From UBA9715 sp045614225 (GTDB taxonomy: Bacteria; Actinomycetota; Coriobacteriia; Coriobacteriales; Eggerthellaceae), in NCBI GenBank assembly GCA_045614225.1, contig JAZLCO010000106.1, positions 1-44,442 on the forward strand: a stretch of DNA of 44,442 bases, written 5' to 3'. Below, one piece after another: positions 7,905 through 18,010 of the stretch. The notes beneath the pieces were generated by a model, which did not search any database, was not told the DNA's origin, and worked only from the letters and a program-made list of their open reading frames with translations. The position numbers were made by a program, and so were the translations under genes. Each line of letters begins with the position of its first letter. The stretch's first letter is position 1.

Positions 7905-9980
7905 ATGTGGCTGACATTCTTATCTGCCTGTTTGTTAAGCCTAGCTATCGTTTATCTCCCCGGCTATTTCGCTGGAAGAGCACTTTCTTTTGGATGGTTC
8001 GAGTCAATAGCTTCTGCGCCAGTGTTTTCGTGTACAAGTTATGTATTTGCAGGTATTGTTTTAGGGCTTATGGGTGTGACGTGCCATGCAATGACGTTGG
8101 TCGCTATCGGATTGGCCGTATTCGTTCTATGTTGGCTTATTGCCGAAGCAGCGCGCAAAATACAGCGTAGCCAATCCAGTGTTAAAAGCGATTATCAAAC
8201 AAAGCTAACTAACAACCCCTCAATCTGGAAGCTTGCCTGCCTTTATGTTGCCGTCGCAGCTGGAATCGCAGCCGTTGTCTACTTGTTAGCAATAGGCGAT
8301 CCAGCCGCTTTCAGCAGACACGACGACTCGACTCTTCATCTTGCAGTCGCGCGAGGATTCCTTGAAAGCGGCACGTACAACGCGTTGAACGTAGGCGCCT
8401 ACTTGGATCAAGGTGTCTCAGGCGGTTTTTATCCTGCAGAGTGGCATGTCGCCACCGCGATTGTCGCTTCGCTGCTCAACAACAACGTTGTGTTGGCGAC
8501 CAATGCGCTCACATTTACTTTTCTGGTTTTTGTCTTTCCGCTTGCCATGTGCCTCTTGCTAAAAACCCTATTTCCGTCAAACGCGCACGCTCAGTATGCT
8601 GGATCGTTATTCGTACTTGCCTTTAGCGGTTTTCCTTGGGGATTCTTAGTATTTGGCCAACTTCTGCCAAACATGATGGCTTATATGTTCATCCCATTAG
8701 TTTTCGTCATGTTTATGCAAACTATAGAAGCAAACCGGCCAAAAGAGCTGATAATCGGAGCTTCAGTAACCCTGTTTGGGTTGCTGGGCATCGCACTCGC
8801 CCAACCGAATGGGACCTTTACCTTTGGCATTTGGGCCGTTCTTTACGGTATTACACGATTGTTCTTCACACCTGACAGCGATCAGGCGATTGTTTCGAGG
8901 AGGCGAATTGCAGCCGCTATTGCCATTCTTGTCGCAGCCTGCGGTGTTTGGACGGCTTTTTTCCTCGCGCCTTTCATGCAAACAAGCGTTCAAGTAAACT
9001 GGGCGGCTCAAACTGGTCCAGCAGCAGCAATCGCATCGGGTTTGCTGTTCATGTTTTCGTCGCGCGTCGGCTTCCATCCATTCCTTTCTGTTGTTGTGCT
9101 TCTGGGAATCATCTTCACATTGAAGAACAGACGCTACCTATGGCTTTCGATTGCGTATTTTGCAGCGCTGGCCTTCTATATCATTGACTTATCGACCGAC
9201 GGATTCATAAAACATGTCTTGACGGGGTTTTGGTATACCGATTACCACCGAACTGGCGCCGTAGCGTCACTTTATGCCATACCGTTAGCGACGCTAGGGT
9301 TTTCTTATGCAGTAAGCCTCATAAAGAAGCTTGTAGATAGATTTGGCAATGCGGACAAAGTTGTCCAGAAAACGGACCGCAGCGTTTCGCACGGCATAAC
9401 ATCGACCGCTTTATGCTCGGGCATCCTTGTTGTGGTCATGGCGATTTGTCAATTCGCCCCGTACTCCATCGAATACAAGCAAGGCAAATATGTGAAATCG
9501 GGCTTGCCAAAAGTCTATGACGTCCTACAAAACTACTATTCATGGGACAACGGCCTCACTAAGGAGGAGTGCGACTTCATCGAAGAGGTAATCGAAGAAC
9601 TCCCTGACGGGGCACTTGTCATCAATGTTCCCAGAGACGGAACATGCTGGGCGTACGGAGTAGAAGGCATCAACGTATTTTTCAGGCGATCCACTAATAC
9701 AGGAATGGCTGGCGCCGATACGAGCAAGCTACTGCGCACAAAACTCTGCGACGTATCTTCTAACGAAGACGTTCGCAAAACGCTCGAGGACCTTGGTGCC
9801 CACTACGTTTTACAACTTGACGTCATTTCCAGCGATCATCCCACAACAACGTCGTTACGTTATGATGAGAAGAACTGGACTGGAATTGAAACAATCGACG
9901 AATCGACCCCTGGTTTTACCTTGCTCAAATCAAGAGATGATATGCGACTCTACTACATCGAAGGCATTCAAAATCAGTGA
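7905..9980 (+). CDS. DUF6541-type polytopic membrane protein (probable GT-C-like)
   Basis: About 691 residues with roughly a dozen hydrophobic segments and a soluble C-terminal part of about 180 residues. ATG 7905 is chosen over the in-frame ATG 7788 because AGGAAGGG lies just upstream and the N-terminus then matches the paralogue at 12471 (MWLTFLSA versus MWFTFALA). The pair also share an acidic first-loop motif (RHDDSTLH versus RWDNQTH), GFYPAxWH, GFWYTD.xRxGA and a C-terminal [LV]VIN.P.DG..xAYGV.G. Acidic residues in the first extracytoplasmic loop are typical of GT-C glycosyltransferases that use lipid-linked sugars. That function is inferred; the family has no assigned role that I can state. 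It converges with the LCP gene, 18 bases away. Confidence 0.75.
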   Translation: MWLTFLSACLLSLAIVYLPGYFAGRALSFGWFESIASAPVFSCTSYVFAGIVLGLMGVTCHAMTLVAIGLAVFVLCWLIAEAARKIQRSQSSVKSDYQTKLTNNPSIWKLACLYVAVAAGIAAVVYLLAIGDPAAFSRHDDSTLHLAVARGFLESGTYNALNVGAYLDQGVSGGFYPAEWHVATAIVASLLNNNVVLATNALTFTFLVFVFPLAMCLLLKTLFPSNAHAQYAGSLFVLAFSGFPWGFLVFGQLLPNMMAYMFIPLVFVMFMQTIEANRPKELIIGASVTLFGLLGIALAQPNGTFTFGIWAVLYGITRLFFTPDSDQAIVSRRRIAAAIAILVAACGVWTAFFLAPFMQTSVQVNWAAQTGPAAAIASGLLFMFSSRVGFHPFLSVVVLLGIIFTLKNRRYLWLSIAYFAALAFYIIDLSTDGFIKHVLTGFWYTDYHRTGAVASLYAIPLATLGFSYAVSLIKKLVDRFGNADKVVQKTDRSVSHGITSTALCSGILVVVMAICQFAPYSIEYKQGKYVKSGLPKVYDVLQNYYSWDNGLTKEECDFIEEVIEELPDGALVINVPRDGTCWAYGVEGINVFFRRSTNTGMAGADTSKLLRTKLCDVSSNEDVRKTLEDLGAHYVLQLDVISSDHPTTTSLRYDEKNWTGIETIDESTPGFTLLKSRDDMRLYYIEGIQNQ

Positions 9981-9998
9981 TTGCATAACTGTGCCCAT

Positions 9999-11111
9999 TT
10001 ACCACAGGATTTGCGTAGCCTCGTAATCGATGCCTGTCGGCTCGCCGCCTGCGTTGACAATGTCCATCAACGCTTTCCAGCCTTCTGGGTTCCGATAGCA
10101 GAGATACAGCCCAGCTGCTTGTTCAGCATAGTCGCCGTCCGATGGACCCGACCCGCTGTACATGGTCATACCGTCAGAGTTAAACCCAAACTTGAAAGCC
10201 AGCATCGCAAGATCGCTCGACTTCATATCGGTCGTAATGTATTCGGCCTCCTGAAGAACAACGCCTGGAATCTCGTTAACGGGACGATCAAGCGTCTTCT
10301 TCAATACAGCGGACAGAAGCTGCCGCACATTGCTCTGGCGGTTGCTGTCCTGCGAGCCTTCAAAATCTTGGTACTCATGACGTGCTCGAGCGAAAATCTG
10401 GGCCTGTTCACCGTTGATAGTCTGCTGACCTGCAGGTATGGAGACTTCCTTGCTAGCTATTGGATTCCAGTACGATAAATCGGTGTTGACGTACACGTCG
10501 ACACCGCCGAGCAAATCGACGATTTCCTGCACGCCAGTGAAACCCACTTCAGCATAATGCGATATAGGCACTCCTGTGAGCTCAGAAACAGCTTTGACCG
10601 AACCAGCAGCGCCCTCCATGTTGTACATCTCGTTAATCTTGACAAACGTACCGTCCTCGAGCTGCCAAGGCGTGTCGCGTGGAATCGATACTAGCGTAAC
10701 GAGCTTGTTTTTGGTATCGACGCGAGCAAGGATGATTACATCGGACCGTTGGTTGTCCCCTCGCTCGTAAGACTGTGTCGAATACGTCCCTTCGCGCGAG
10801 TCGGAGCCAAGAATGAGAACGTAGAACGGTTCGTTCATGTTTGCGGGCACAAGCAGGTCGTCGAGTTTGTTGCTCGTTTCCTTGTCGGGCGCGAGGGCCG
10901 CATCGAGTTGGGAACCGTACCAAAGCGAAGCACCTATCGCGACACCTATGATCACAACAAGCACCGCGGCAATGACGCCGAGCACTTTAGGCCATACACG
11001 ACGACGTTTGACTGTGAAACGAGCTTGATTTCCGTTGCCGTAATTGCTTCGATTGTACGCACCGGCAGTTTGAGCAGGCACGTATACTTGTGTGTTTCGG
11101 GCATGCTTCAA
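9999..11111 (-). CDS. LytR-CpsA-Psr (LCP) family glycopolymer ligase
   Basis: 370 residues: a basic cytoplasmic tail, one membrane anchor near residues 40-68 (WPKVLGVIAAVLVVIIGVAI), then the LCP domain. Family motifs are present: LILGSDSREG, SDVIILARVD, LVSIPRDT, KINEMYNMEG and FARARHEY. These Arg and Asp residues hold the polyprenyl pyrophosphate and metal. LCP proteins move undecaprenyl-linked glycopolymers onto peptidoglycan outside the membrane. The start given is a TTG with no close ribosome-binding site; GTG about ten codons downstream is possible. It is the only minus-strand gene within the 7.9-23.6 kb block. Confidence 0.9.
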   Translation of the reverse strand: MKHARNTQVYVPAQTAGAYNRSNYGNGNQARFTVKRRRVWPKVLGVIAAVLVVIIGVAIGASLWYGSQLDAALAPDKETSNKLDDLLVPANMNEPFYVLILGSDSREGTYSTQSYERGDNQRSDVIILARVDTKNKLVTLVSIPRDTPWQLEDGTFVKINEMYNMEGAAGSVKAVSELTGVPISHYAEVGFTGVQEIVDLLGGVDVYVNTDLSYWNPIASKEVSIPAGQQTINGEQAQIFARARHEYQDFEGSQDSNRQSNVRQLLSAVLKKTLDRPVNEIPGVVLQEAEYITTDMKSSDLAMLAFKFGFNSDGMTMYSGSGPSDGDYAEQAAGLYLCYRNPEGWKALMDIVNAGGEPTGIDYEATQILW

Positions 11112-11230
11112 TGTTGCAAGACCGTCCTAACATATCGAAAACTAGGTCAAGCGTAGCATAAGCCCATTGACGAGCCAGAAAGTCAACAACAACTCCAATT
11201 GCATCGTATCGTATCGCACCCACGAAATGT

Positions 11231-11256
11231 GTTAAAAAGGGATTGTCCCTTTTAAC
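11231..11256. repeat. Palindrome upstream of the first phosphotransferase gene
   Basis: GTTAAAAAGGGA and TCCCTTTTAAC form an inverted repeat with a three-base loop and one unpaired A. It ends 26 bases before the ATG of the downstream gene. No T tract follows on the plus strand, so it is not a classical terminator. It could be an operator or a small REP-like palindrome. Confidence 0.6.
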
Positions 11257-11282
11257 GCAGTCATCGGTCACCAGAGGGTCAT

Positions 11283-12461
11283 ATGAGACGAGCATTCGCA
11301 GCCTGTTCGAGAGGCCTGTTCAATTTCATATACAAGGTCTCATCGCGGTCGGAACGACGCACGAACCAGGTTGTGTTCTTGTCGCGCCAAGCCGACAAAC
11401 CCAGCTACGACTATGTAGAACTCGCACGGGAGTTCGAACAGCGTGGTTGGAACAGCATCATGCACCTGAAAAAGGTGACGAAGCGCAACATGATCCCTTA
11501 CGCTATTCATGTGGTACGCGAGGTGCGCCTGCTCGCAAAGAGCAAGGTCGCTATCCTTGATCGCTACGACCCCGTCGTGAGCCTGCTTGACCTCGAAAGC
11601 GACCACCCCACCAATGAAGGCGAGCTGCCCGCCGAGTGTGTCCATCGCGAGTTCCCGCGTAAACCTGTCGTGATGCAGGTCTGGCATGCATTCGGCGCAT
11701 TCAAAAAGTTTGGATACCAAAGCATCGGCACGCGCGAGGGGCACTCCTCTGAAGTGATTGACGCTTTCAACATCCATCGCAACTATTCGTGGATTGTCTG
11801 CTCCGGCAAAGATGCCAAAAATGCGTTCGCCGAGGCCTTCTCGTATCCAGTCGAGCGTGTAACCTGTCTCGACAGGCCAGAATACGACGAGCTCGTTGCT
11901 CTACGCAACAAAAACATTGACGGCCAGGAAGATGAACAGCTCAAGCCGTTGCGCGTACTCATGGCGCCGACCTTGCGCAAGAGCACATCGTCGGCTCATC
12001 CGTTCCGAGACCTTTACGAAAACCGAAGCCTCTTTGAAGAAGCTCTCGGTGCCAATGTGGAGCTCAGCTGGTCATTCCATCCCCTCGAAAACAACCTGCC
12101 CGCGCCGGGAAACGTAGCGAACGAGCTGGTCGACACGGATTGCCTGGTCACAGACTATTCATCAATTGTCTACGAAGCTTACCTCCTGGGAAAGCTCGCG
12201 TTCTTCTACGTACCCGACATACGCGACTACGAGGTCTCACCCGGACTTAACGCCAATCCGACGACGACATCCCCCGAGATATGCTTCTTCGATCATCAGA
12301 GCCTGATCGCCGCGCTCAAGAGACTTGCTGCAAACCGTACCTCGTACGATTTCGGGCAGTTCGATGCGTTCGCATGCGGCGCTTTCGACGGAGTAGACCG
12401 ATCAACGGGCTCGGCAGCATCTCGCTTCGTAGATTTCGCCATCGGCGAGGCATCACGCTAG
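11283..12461 (+). CDS. CDP-glycerol/ribitol phosphotransferase family protein
   Basis: 392 residues with the GT-B-like Glyphos_transf (TagB/TagF/TarL) architecture. Family motifs are MQVWHAFGAFKKFGY (about residue 130), WSFHPLEN and CLVTDYSSIVYEAYLLGK (about residue 285). These enzymes move glycerol- or ribitol-phosphate from the CDP form onto a lipid-linked acceptor at the inner membrane face. The protein lacks an obvious membrane segment, as is usual for this peripheral family. AGAGGG precedes the ATG. The next gene (DUF6541) starts nine bases after the stop, with its ribosome-binding site overlapping the stop, so they are co-expressed. Substrate (glycerol or ribitol) cannot be told from motifs alone; tarI/tarJ elsewhere in the window favour ribitol. 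Confidence 0.88.
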   Translation: MRRAFAACSRGLFNFIYKVSSRSERRTNQVVFLSRQADKPSYDYVELAREFEQRGWNSIMHLKKVTKRNMIPYAIHVVREVRLLAKSKVAILDRYDPVVSLLDLESDHPTNEGELPAECVHREFPRKPVVMQVWHAFGAFKKFGYQSIGTREGHSSEVIDAFNIHRNYSWIVCSGKDAKNAFAEAFSYPVERVTCLDRPEYDELVALRNKNIDGQEDEQLKPLRVLMAPTLRKSTSSAHPFRDLYENRSLFEEALGANVELSWSFHPLENNLPAPGNVANELVDTDCLVTDYSSIVYEAYLLGKLAFFYVPDIRDYEVSPGLNANPTTTSPEICFFDHQSLIAALKRLAANRTSYDFGQFDAFACGAFDGVDRSTGSAASRFVDFAIGEASR

Positions 12462-12470
12462 GAGAGGCGC

Positions 12471-14525
12471 ATGTGGTTCACATTCGCTCTCGCCGCCCTC
12501 GCAGCTATCGCCATCCTCTATCTACCTGGCTTCATACTTTGGAGGGCCCTCAAGTTCGATAACTTAACGGCGCTTTGCACAGCACCCATCGCGTCAATCG
12601 CCCTACTCGGCGTGACAGCTATCGCATTTGAGAAGCTCGACCTTCCCGCCACCGCAACTACCGCCGGCGTATGCGTGCTGTCTGTTTGCGTTTTTGTCTT
12701 CGCTATCACATCGATCGGCAAACGAAGAAGAGCATCCCTGTCCTTCCCTACCACATTCGGCAGCACAGTAAGAAACCGCAGCAAAAGCGCAGGGAGCACT
12801 AACAAGTATGATTGGCTGCTGCTTGGCGCATACATACTGTTCGGCTTGATTGTCGCCTGCTTTGTCTTCGTGGCAAATATTGGAGACCCAGAAGCCTTTT
12901 TCAGCCGTTGGGACAATCAAACGCACATCTCACTCGTAAGGGCATTCCTCGATTCGGAAACGTGGTCGTCACTCGTAACAGGTCAATATCTGGCTGCTCC
13001 ACAATCAGCCCAACCTTATGTGGAAGGTCCAGGGTTCTATCCAGCAGGATGGCATGACATAGTGGCATTTGCTTGCAGCGCTACAGGGGCATCGGTTCCT
13101 TGTGGAATGAACGCCGTCAACGTAGCATTTGCAGGTATTGTCATGCCGGTTTCGGTATTCGCATTCGTGAAAGCCGCGTTTATTGAAGACAAGTTCACGT
13201 TGGCGGCAGGCGCAGTCACGGCAAGTGCATGCGCGATCTTCCCTTGGTGGTTCTTCGTGACCGGGCCGCTCTACCCCAACTTCGCTGGACTTGCGCTCGT
13301 GCCAGCTTGTGCAGGCTGCGCCATCTGCATCCTGCGAGCACGCCTCTTCTTGCGCAAGCTTCCGAGCGTCATCGTGCTGGGGCTTTGCTCCGTTGCCTCG
13401 CTCGCGCTGCTGCAGCCCAACGCATTGTTCTACCTCGTCATCGTTCTCGCATCGTATGGCGCATCTCATGTATTCCATCTGGCGAAAGAGCGCAAGAACG
13501 CGAGCGTCGCCGTTGGCGTTGTCCTTGCATACCTTGTCGTGATTGCCGTATTCTGGCTCGCCTGCCTACACGTACCGTTCCTCCAAAGCGTCGTTCAGTA
13601 CGAGCAGTATCCGGACCCAGACATCCCTGCGGCGTTCATCACTTTGTTCGGAATGATCGGTATTGGTCCGCTGTTTGCCTTTGCAGCGCTTTTCGGATTC
13701 ATCATCTGCTGCAAAAGGAGAACGTTCTGGATTTTGATACCCGCCATCTTCATGGCTGCCGCTTGCGTATTCTCACGCCTTGACCCCACGGGCATCGGCA
13801 GATTGTTGGGTGGTTTCTGGTATACAGATTTCAGACGGCTGGGGGCATGCTTCGGATTCTCGCTCGTCCCCCTTGCGGCATGTGGGCTTGGTACGTTGCT
13901 CGCACTAGTTTCGAAACCGAAGAAAAATCAAGTCTCCCGAAGCGGAGCTATCTCCGTTATCGGAGCAGGCATCATTGCTTTGGCGTTTTTCGCACTCAAC
14001 ACGTTCCCCTCGGTAGAAGTCGAGGTCGGAAGCGAGACATACGGCACTGGCTTCGGCACGTTCACCTCGGAAATCTACAAGAGATACAACCCTGCTATCG
14101 AACACGCATACTCGGCCGATGAAGTCGCTTTCGTCGACAAGGCGCTTGACACAATTGGAGAAAACGAGCTCGTTATCAATCAGCCAAACGACGGCAGCAC
14201 CTTCGCGTATGGCGTCAACGGACTCGACACGTATTACCGACATTGCCGTGCACGTGGACAAACTGAGGATAGCGTGACTATCAGAACAAAGTTAGCGGAT
14301 TACGCGTCTGATGAAACAGTGCAGAAAGCCGTTAACAGAGTCGGGGCAAAATATGTCCTGTTGCTCGACCAAGGCGTGCCTCTCGAGGATGGCGTATGGC
14401 TGCCGCAATACTCGAGCCCTGGTCCCTGGATAGGCATTGACGGCATCAGAGACGACACGCCCGGGTTCAAGGTCGTACTAAGCGAAGGAGACATGCGACT
14501 GTACGAAATCGAAAAAGCGGCGTAG
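12471..14525 (+). CDS. DUF6541-type polytopic membrane protein, paralogue of 7905-9980
   Basis: 684 residues, about a dozen membrane segments and a soluble C-terminal domain. It matches the 7905 gene in order and motifs along its length: N-terminus MWFTFALA, loop motif SRWDNQTHIS, GFYPAGWHD, GGFWYTDFRRLGA, and C-terminal ELVINQPNDGSTFAYGVNG. AGGAGAGG lies at good spacing upstream. Its tight coupling to a teichoic-acid-type phosphotransferase points to a part in envelope polymer synthesis, perhaps as a GT-C-like transferase at the outer membrane face. That is inference from context and topology. Confidence 0.78.
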   Translation: MWFTFALAALAAIAILYLPGFILWRALKFDNLTALCTAPIASIALLGVTAIAFEKLDLPATATTAGVCVLSVCVFVFAITSIGKRRRASLSFPTTFGSTVRNRSKSAGSTNKYDWLLLGAYILFGLIVACFVFVANIGDPEAFFSRWDNQTHISLVRAFLDSETWSSLVTGQYLAAPQSAQPYVEGPGFYPAGWHDIVAFACSATGASVPCGMNAVNVAFAGIVMPVSVFAFVKAAFIEDKFTLAAGAVTASACAIFPWWFFVTGPLYPNFAGLALVPACAGCAICILRARLFLRKLPSVIVLGLCSVASLALLQPNALFYLVIVLASYGASHVFHLAKERKNASVAVGVVLAYLVVIAVFWLACLHVPFLQSVVQYEQYPDPDIPAAFITLFGMIGIGPLFAFAALFGFIICCKRRTFWILIPAIFMAAACVFSRLDPTGIGRLLGGFWYTDFRRLGACFGFSLVPLAACGLGTLLALVSKPKKNQVSRSGAISVIGAGIIALAFFALNTFPSVEVEVGSETYGTGFGTFTSEIYKRYNPAIEHAYSADEVAFVDKALDTIGENELVINQPNDGSTFAYGVNGLDTYYRHCRARGQTEDSVTIRTKLADYASDETVQKAVNRVGAKYVLLLDQGVPLEDGVWLPQYSSPGPWIGIDGIRDDTPGFKVVLSEGDMRLYEIEKAA

Positions 14526-14686
14526 CCTCTTTTAAGCCTAAACCTCAGGATCAACTCCTTTCGAAAGCGTTTTATGTCTGACAGCACAATTTGACTTCGA
14601 TATACCGACAAGCTGCATTCTAGAAATTGCCTGATTCCCTTACTGGTAGAATTGCGTTATTGCCACGTTCATTATTCAGGAGTGAA

Positions 14687-17600
14687 ATGACACAAAGCAA
14701 TCACGCAAAAACCGTGAAGCGTGCAGTCAAACGTCCAGTTCGCTTTCTTGCAAAGGATTGGGCACTTGGCGTCGCATTCCCGAACGAATACCGAAGAGCC
14801 GCAAGTAAATGCGCCGTCGACCCTCGCAAGATATTGTTCATCGATGGTAAATCGTCAACGATGCCCGACGCATTTGCGCTCATGTACTCATACCTCGAGG
14901 ACAAATACGACTTAGACATTTCTTTTATCGGACTCGCGCAAAACGAAGGCATCGGCTGGACCGAGTATTACAAGCGCTGTCTGGAATTGTGCCGCACCAT
15001 CGCAAGCGCTCGAGCGGTTTTCCTCGCCGACGCTTCCGATGTTGTGAGTTGCTTACCCTTGCGACCCGAAACGAAGGTCGTACAACTTTGGCATGCATGT
15101 GGCGCATTCAAAAAATGGGGGTTTTCGACTGCCGAACTCGAGTTCGGCAACACACGTAAACAAATCGAGCGGCATCCGTTCTATAAAAACCTTTCGCTTG
15201 TAACAGTAAGCAGCCCTGAGGTTGCTTGGGCCTATCGCGAAGCAATGGGTCTCGAAGACACTCCTGATGTCGTGCAAGCAACAGGAGTCAGCCGCACGGA
15301 CTGCTTCTTCGACGAGGCGTTTCTGGAAGATGCGCAGGCCACGATACAATCTGCCGTGCCCTCGATAGCGGGAAAGAAGGTGCTGTTATACGCACCCACC
15401 TTCCGTGGACACGTAAGCGGTGCCGAAGGGCCTGATTTTATCGACTTCGAGGAATTGCGCGAATCGATCGGCGACCAATGGATTGTGCTCGTTAAACACC
15501 ATCCGTTCGTGAAGAACCCACCAAGCATCCCGGAAAGCTGCCATGATTTCGCATTCATGGTGCCCGATATCCCAACCGATCGCCTCATGGCGGTAGCAGA
15601 TGCGATGATTACCGACTATTCATCGGTGGTGTTCGAGTACTCCCTCTTCGAACGGCCAATTGCGTTTCTTGCCCCCGACGTCGACAGCTATTGCGACTGG
15701 CGTGGATTCTACTATCCCTATGACCAAATGACACCCGGACCAGTGTTGAAGTCCACGAGTGAGCTTACCGAATGGATGCAATCACTTGACGAAGAATTCG
15801 ATTCAGCTGAAGTATCCGCTTTTCGCGCTCATTTCATGAACGCATGCGATGGGCATGCGACCGAACGAATTGCCGAATTGGCACTTGGAGATTTGTCGGC
15901 TTTCGAGAAGCCTTCGCTCTGGAATCGTATGGCGCAGCGCAACATCGACAGTCCTGACCTCAGCATCATCATTCCAGCATATAACGCTGAAGCGACACTT
16001 GCGCGAGCTATCGACTCCGTTGTCACGCAAACGTATCCCACGCAGCGACTCGAACTCATCGTGGTGGACGATCGCTCGAGCGATGGCACATGGGAGCTTT
16101 TGCAGAAATATGCAGATGAGCACCCCGAACTCGTCATAGCTTTGCAGACGCCTGCGCAATCAGGCTCACCTGCCGAACCTCGCAACATCGGCCTTGCTCA
16201 AGCACGCGGCGAATACGTGTTTTTCCTAGACGCAGATGATTGGCTCGGGCCCGAAGCGGTTGAGCGCATGCTTGGGCATGCTCTGGACTGGAACTCAGAC
16301 GTGCTGCTCGTCAAACTGCGTGGCGAAGGCGGAAGAGTCGTTCCCATTTCGATGTTCTTCGAGACCCAGCGCAATGCAAGCTTGACTCGGTCGAAAGTCA
16401 TGTGGACATTTGCTCCTCTGAAGCTGTTCAAACGCTCGCTGCTCGAAGGCCTAGAGTTTCCCCCATTCATGCCAGAAGACATTAGCTTCGTCCTTCGGGC
16501 GTACGTCCGTGCAAACATCATTTCGGTGGCAGCTGATTACGCGTACTACCATGTTGCAGCCGAACAGGGAGATTCGAATGCATCGGTGACTACCTGGAAC
16601 AACGTCGATTCGAACCTTCAAGCTTACGAAGACATTTTCAAGGTGATTGGCAACAACCCCGATTTGCGCAATTGCGGCAAACTTATACGACGCATTTTTG
16701 GGCGTGATTTTTACAACACGCTTCGCACGATCGGTGAAGAAGCCGACGTTGATCGAGCGCAACGCCAACTGCTCCAGCTAACGCGCATTGTGAAGCCATT
16801 CTACGATCCAAAGGCTCTTGCTACGCTGCCCGACGAAGCGCGATGGCTCTTGGCTGCCGCTTTTGATGATTGCTACGGTGATTATTCGCCCTGTGCAGAT
16901 TCAGCTTCTCAGACACCACATTGGTGGGATATCGCGCTGAAAAAAAGCACTACAGACTTGACCGTTCTCGTCCCTGTGTACAACGGCGCCCGCTATTTGC
17001 GCCAATGCCTTGACAGTCTTTCGAACCAAGCGTGCGATAACGTCCAGATACTATGCATCGACGACGGTTCAACCGACGAGACGCCCTCCATCCTTGCCGA
17101 GTATGCCGACCGAGATTCGCGATTTGAAGTGATCGCGAAATCGAATACAGGTTATGGCAACAGCATGAACACAGGGCTTGCCCACGCCAGGGGGTGTTAT
17201 ATCGGAATCCTCGAATCAGACGATTGGATGGAAGAAGGCACGCTCGAGTCGCTCTTAAGGCTCGCCGATGAGAACAATCACCCCGATATCATCAAAGCCA
17301 ATCATTACCGCTTCACAGACGACGGCGAAAAATCGGAATTCGTCGAAAACTACCCCGCTTCGCTCTGCAACAGAATCGTCGCTCCAGCTGACGAAGACGC
17401 CAGCGGGCTGATAGTGTCAATTCCCGCAATTTGGGCTGGTATATATCGGCGAGACTTCCTCATGGAGAACCGAATTGATTTCCTCGAAACTCCAGGAGCG
17501 TCATACCAAGATACGGGCTTCGTATTCAAGTCGTGGATAGCAGCCAGAACTGTCTACCTGACCCATGAAGGCTATATACATTACCGGACAGGAAATGAAG

Positions 17601-18010
17601 GATCCTCGACCGTATCGACCGATAAAGTGTTCTGCGTACTTGACGAGTGGGCGGCAATAGACGAATTCGCCCAAGAACATCTTTCCCACCTGGATCAGCA
17701 AAGCGTACAACGGATCGCATCTCAACTTGAAGCAAAACGTTTCCAGACGTACAACTGGAACCTCGCCAGAATTGACAGTGAACACGTTTCCAGTTTCGTA
17801 AACGCAACGCGATTCGACTTCATCAAGCAACACTCACTTGGCAATGTCGACAAAAACCTGTATTCCGAAAAACAATGGGCCCGACTCAAGCAATGGGAAG
17901 ATGATCCAAGTGGCCTGGTGAACTCGATACTGAAAAACAGGGAGCGCAAATCTGCGAAGCACCCCATGCTGAACACCATGCGCAAACTGCGTAGACGCAA
18001 GCAGAAGTAG
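14687..18010 (+). CDS. Fusion: TagF-like phosphotransferase plus two GT2 domains
   Basis: About 1107 residues. Residues about 60-410 are a Glyphos_transf domain (VVQLWHACGAFKKWGFS; KHHPFVKNP; MITDYSSVVFEYSLFERP). Residues about 425-740 are a GT-A/GT2 domain (SIIIPAYNAE; VVDDRSSDGTW; metal motif FLDADDW near 512). Residues about 757-1040 are a second GT2 domain (TVLVPVYNGARYL; CIDDGSTDETP; ESDDW near 840). The tail is basic (KLRRRKQK), fitting membrane contact. ATG 14687 follows AGGAGTGAA; an in-frame ATG at 14627 lacks such a site. One chain could extend a polyol-phosphate backbone and glycosylate it. Substrates are unknown. It is preceded by a 161-base gap and followed by one of 182 bases, so it may be transcribed separately from its neighbours. 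Confidence 0.88.
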   Translation: MTQSNHAKTVKRAVKRPVRFLAKDWALGVAFPNEYRRAASKCAVDPRKILFIDGKSSTMPDAFALMYSYLEDKYDLDISFIGLAQNEGIGWTEYYKRCLELCRTIASARAVFLADASDVVSCLPLRPETKVVQLWHACGAFKKWGFSTAELEFGNTRKQIERHPFYKNLSLVTVSSPEVAWAYREAMGLEDTPDVVQATGVSRTDCFFDEAFLEDAQATIQSAVPSIAGKKVLLYAPTFRGHVSGAEGPDFIDFEELRESIGDQWIVLVKHHPFVKNPPSIPESCHDFAFMVPDIPTDRLMAVADAMITDYSSVVFEYSLFERPIAFLAPDVDSYCDWRGFYYPYDQMTPGPVLKSTSELTEWMQSLDEEFDSAEVSAFRAHFMNACDGHATERIAELALGDLSAFEKPSLWNRMAQRNIDSPDLSIIIPAYNAEATLARAIDSVVTQTYPTQRLELIVVDDRSSDGTWELLQKYADEHPELVIALQTPAQSGSPAEPRNIGLAQARGEYVFFLDADDWLGPEAVERMLGHALDWNSDVLLVKLRGEGGRVVPISMFFETQRNASLTRSKVMWTFAPLKLFKRSLLEGLEFPPFMPEDISFVLRAYVRANIISVAADYAYYHVAAEQGDSNASVTTWNNVDSNLQAYEDIFKVIGNNPDLRNCGKLIRRIFGRDFYNTLRTIGEEADVDRAQRQLLQLTRIVKPFYDPKALATLPDEARWLLAAAFDDCYGDYSPCADSASQTPHWWDIALKKSTTDLTVLVPVYNGARYLRQCLDSLSNQACDNVQILCIDDGSTDETPSILAEYADRDSRFEVIAKSNTGYGNSMNTGLAHARGCYIGILESDDWMEEGTLESLLRLADENNHPDIIKANHYRFTDDGEKSEFVENYPASLCNRIVAPADEDASGLIVSIPAIWAGIYRRDFLMENRIDFLETPGASYQDTGFVFKSWIAARTVYLTHEGYIHYRTGNEGSSTVSTDKVFCVLDEWAAIDEFAQEHLSHLDQQSVQRIASQLEAKRFQTYNWNLARIDSEHVSSFVNATRFDFIKQHSLGNVDKNLYSEKQWARLKQWEDDPSGLVNSILKNRERKSAKHPMLNTMRKLRRRKQK

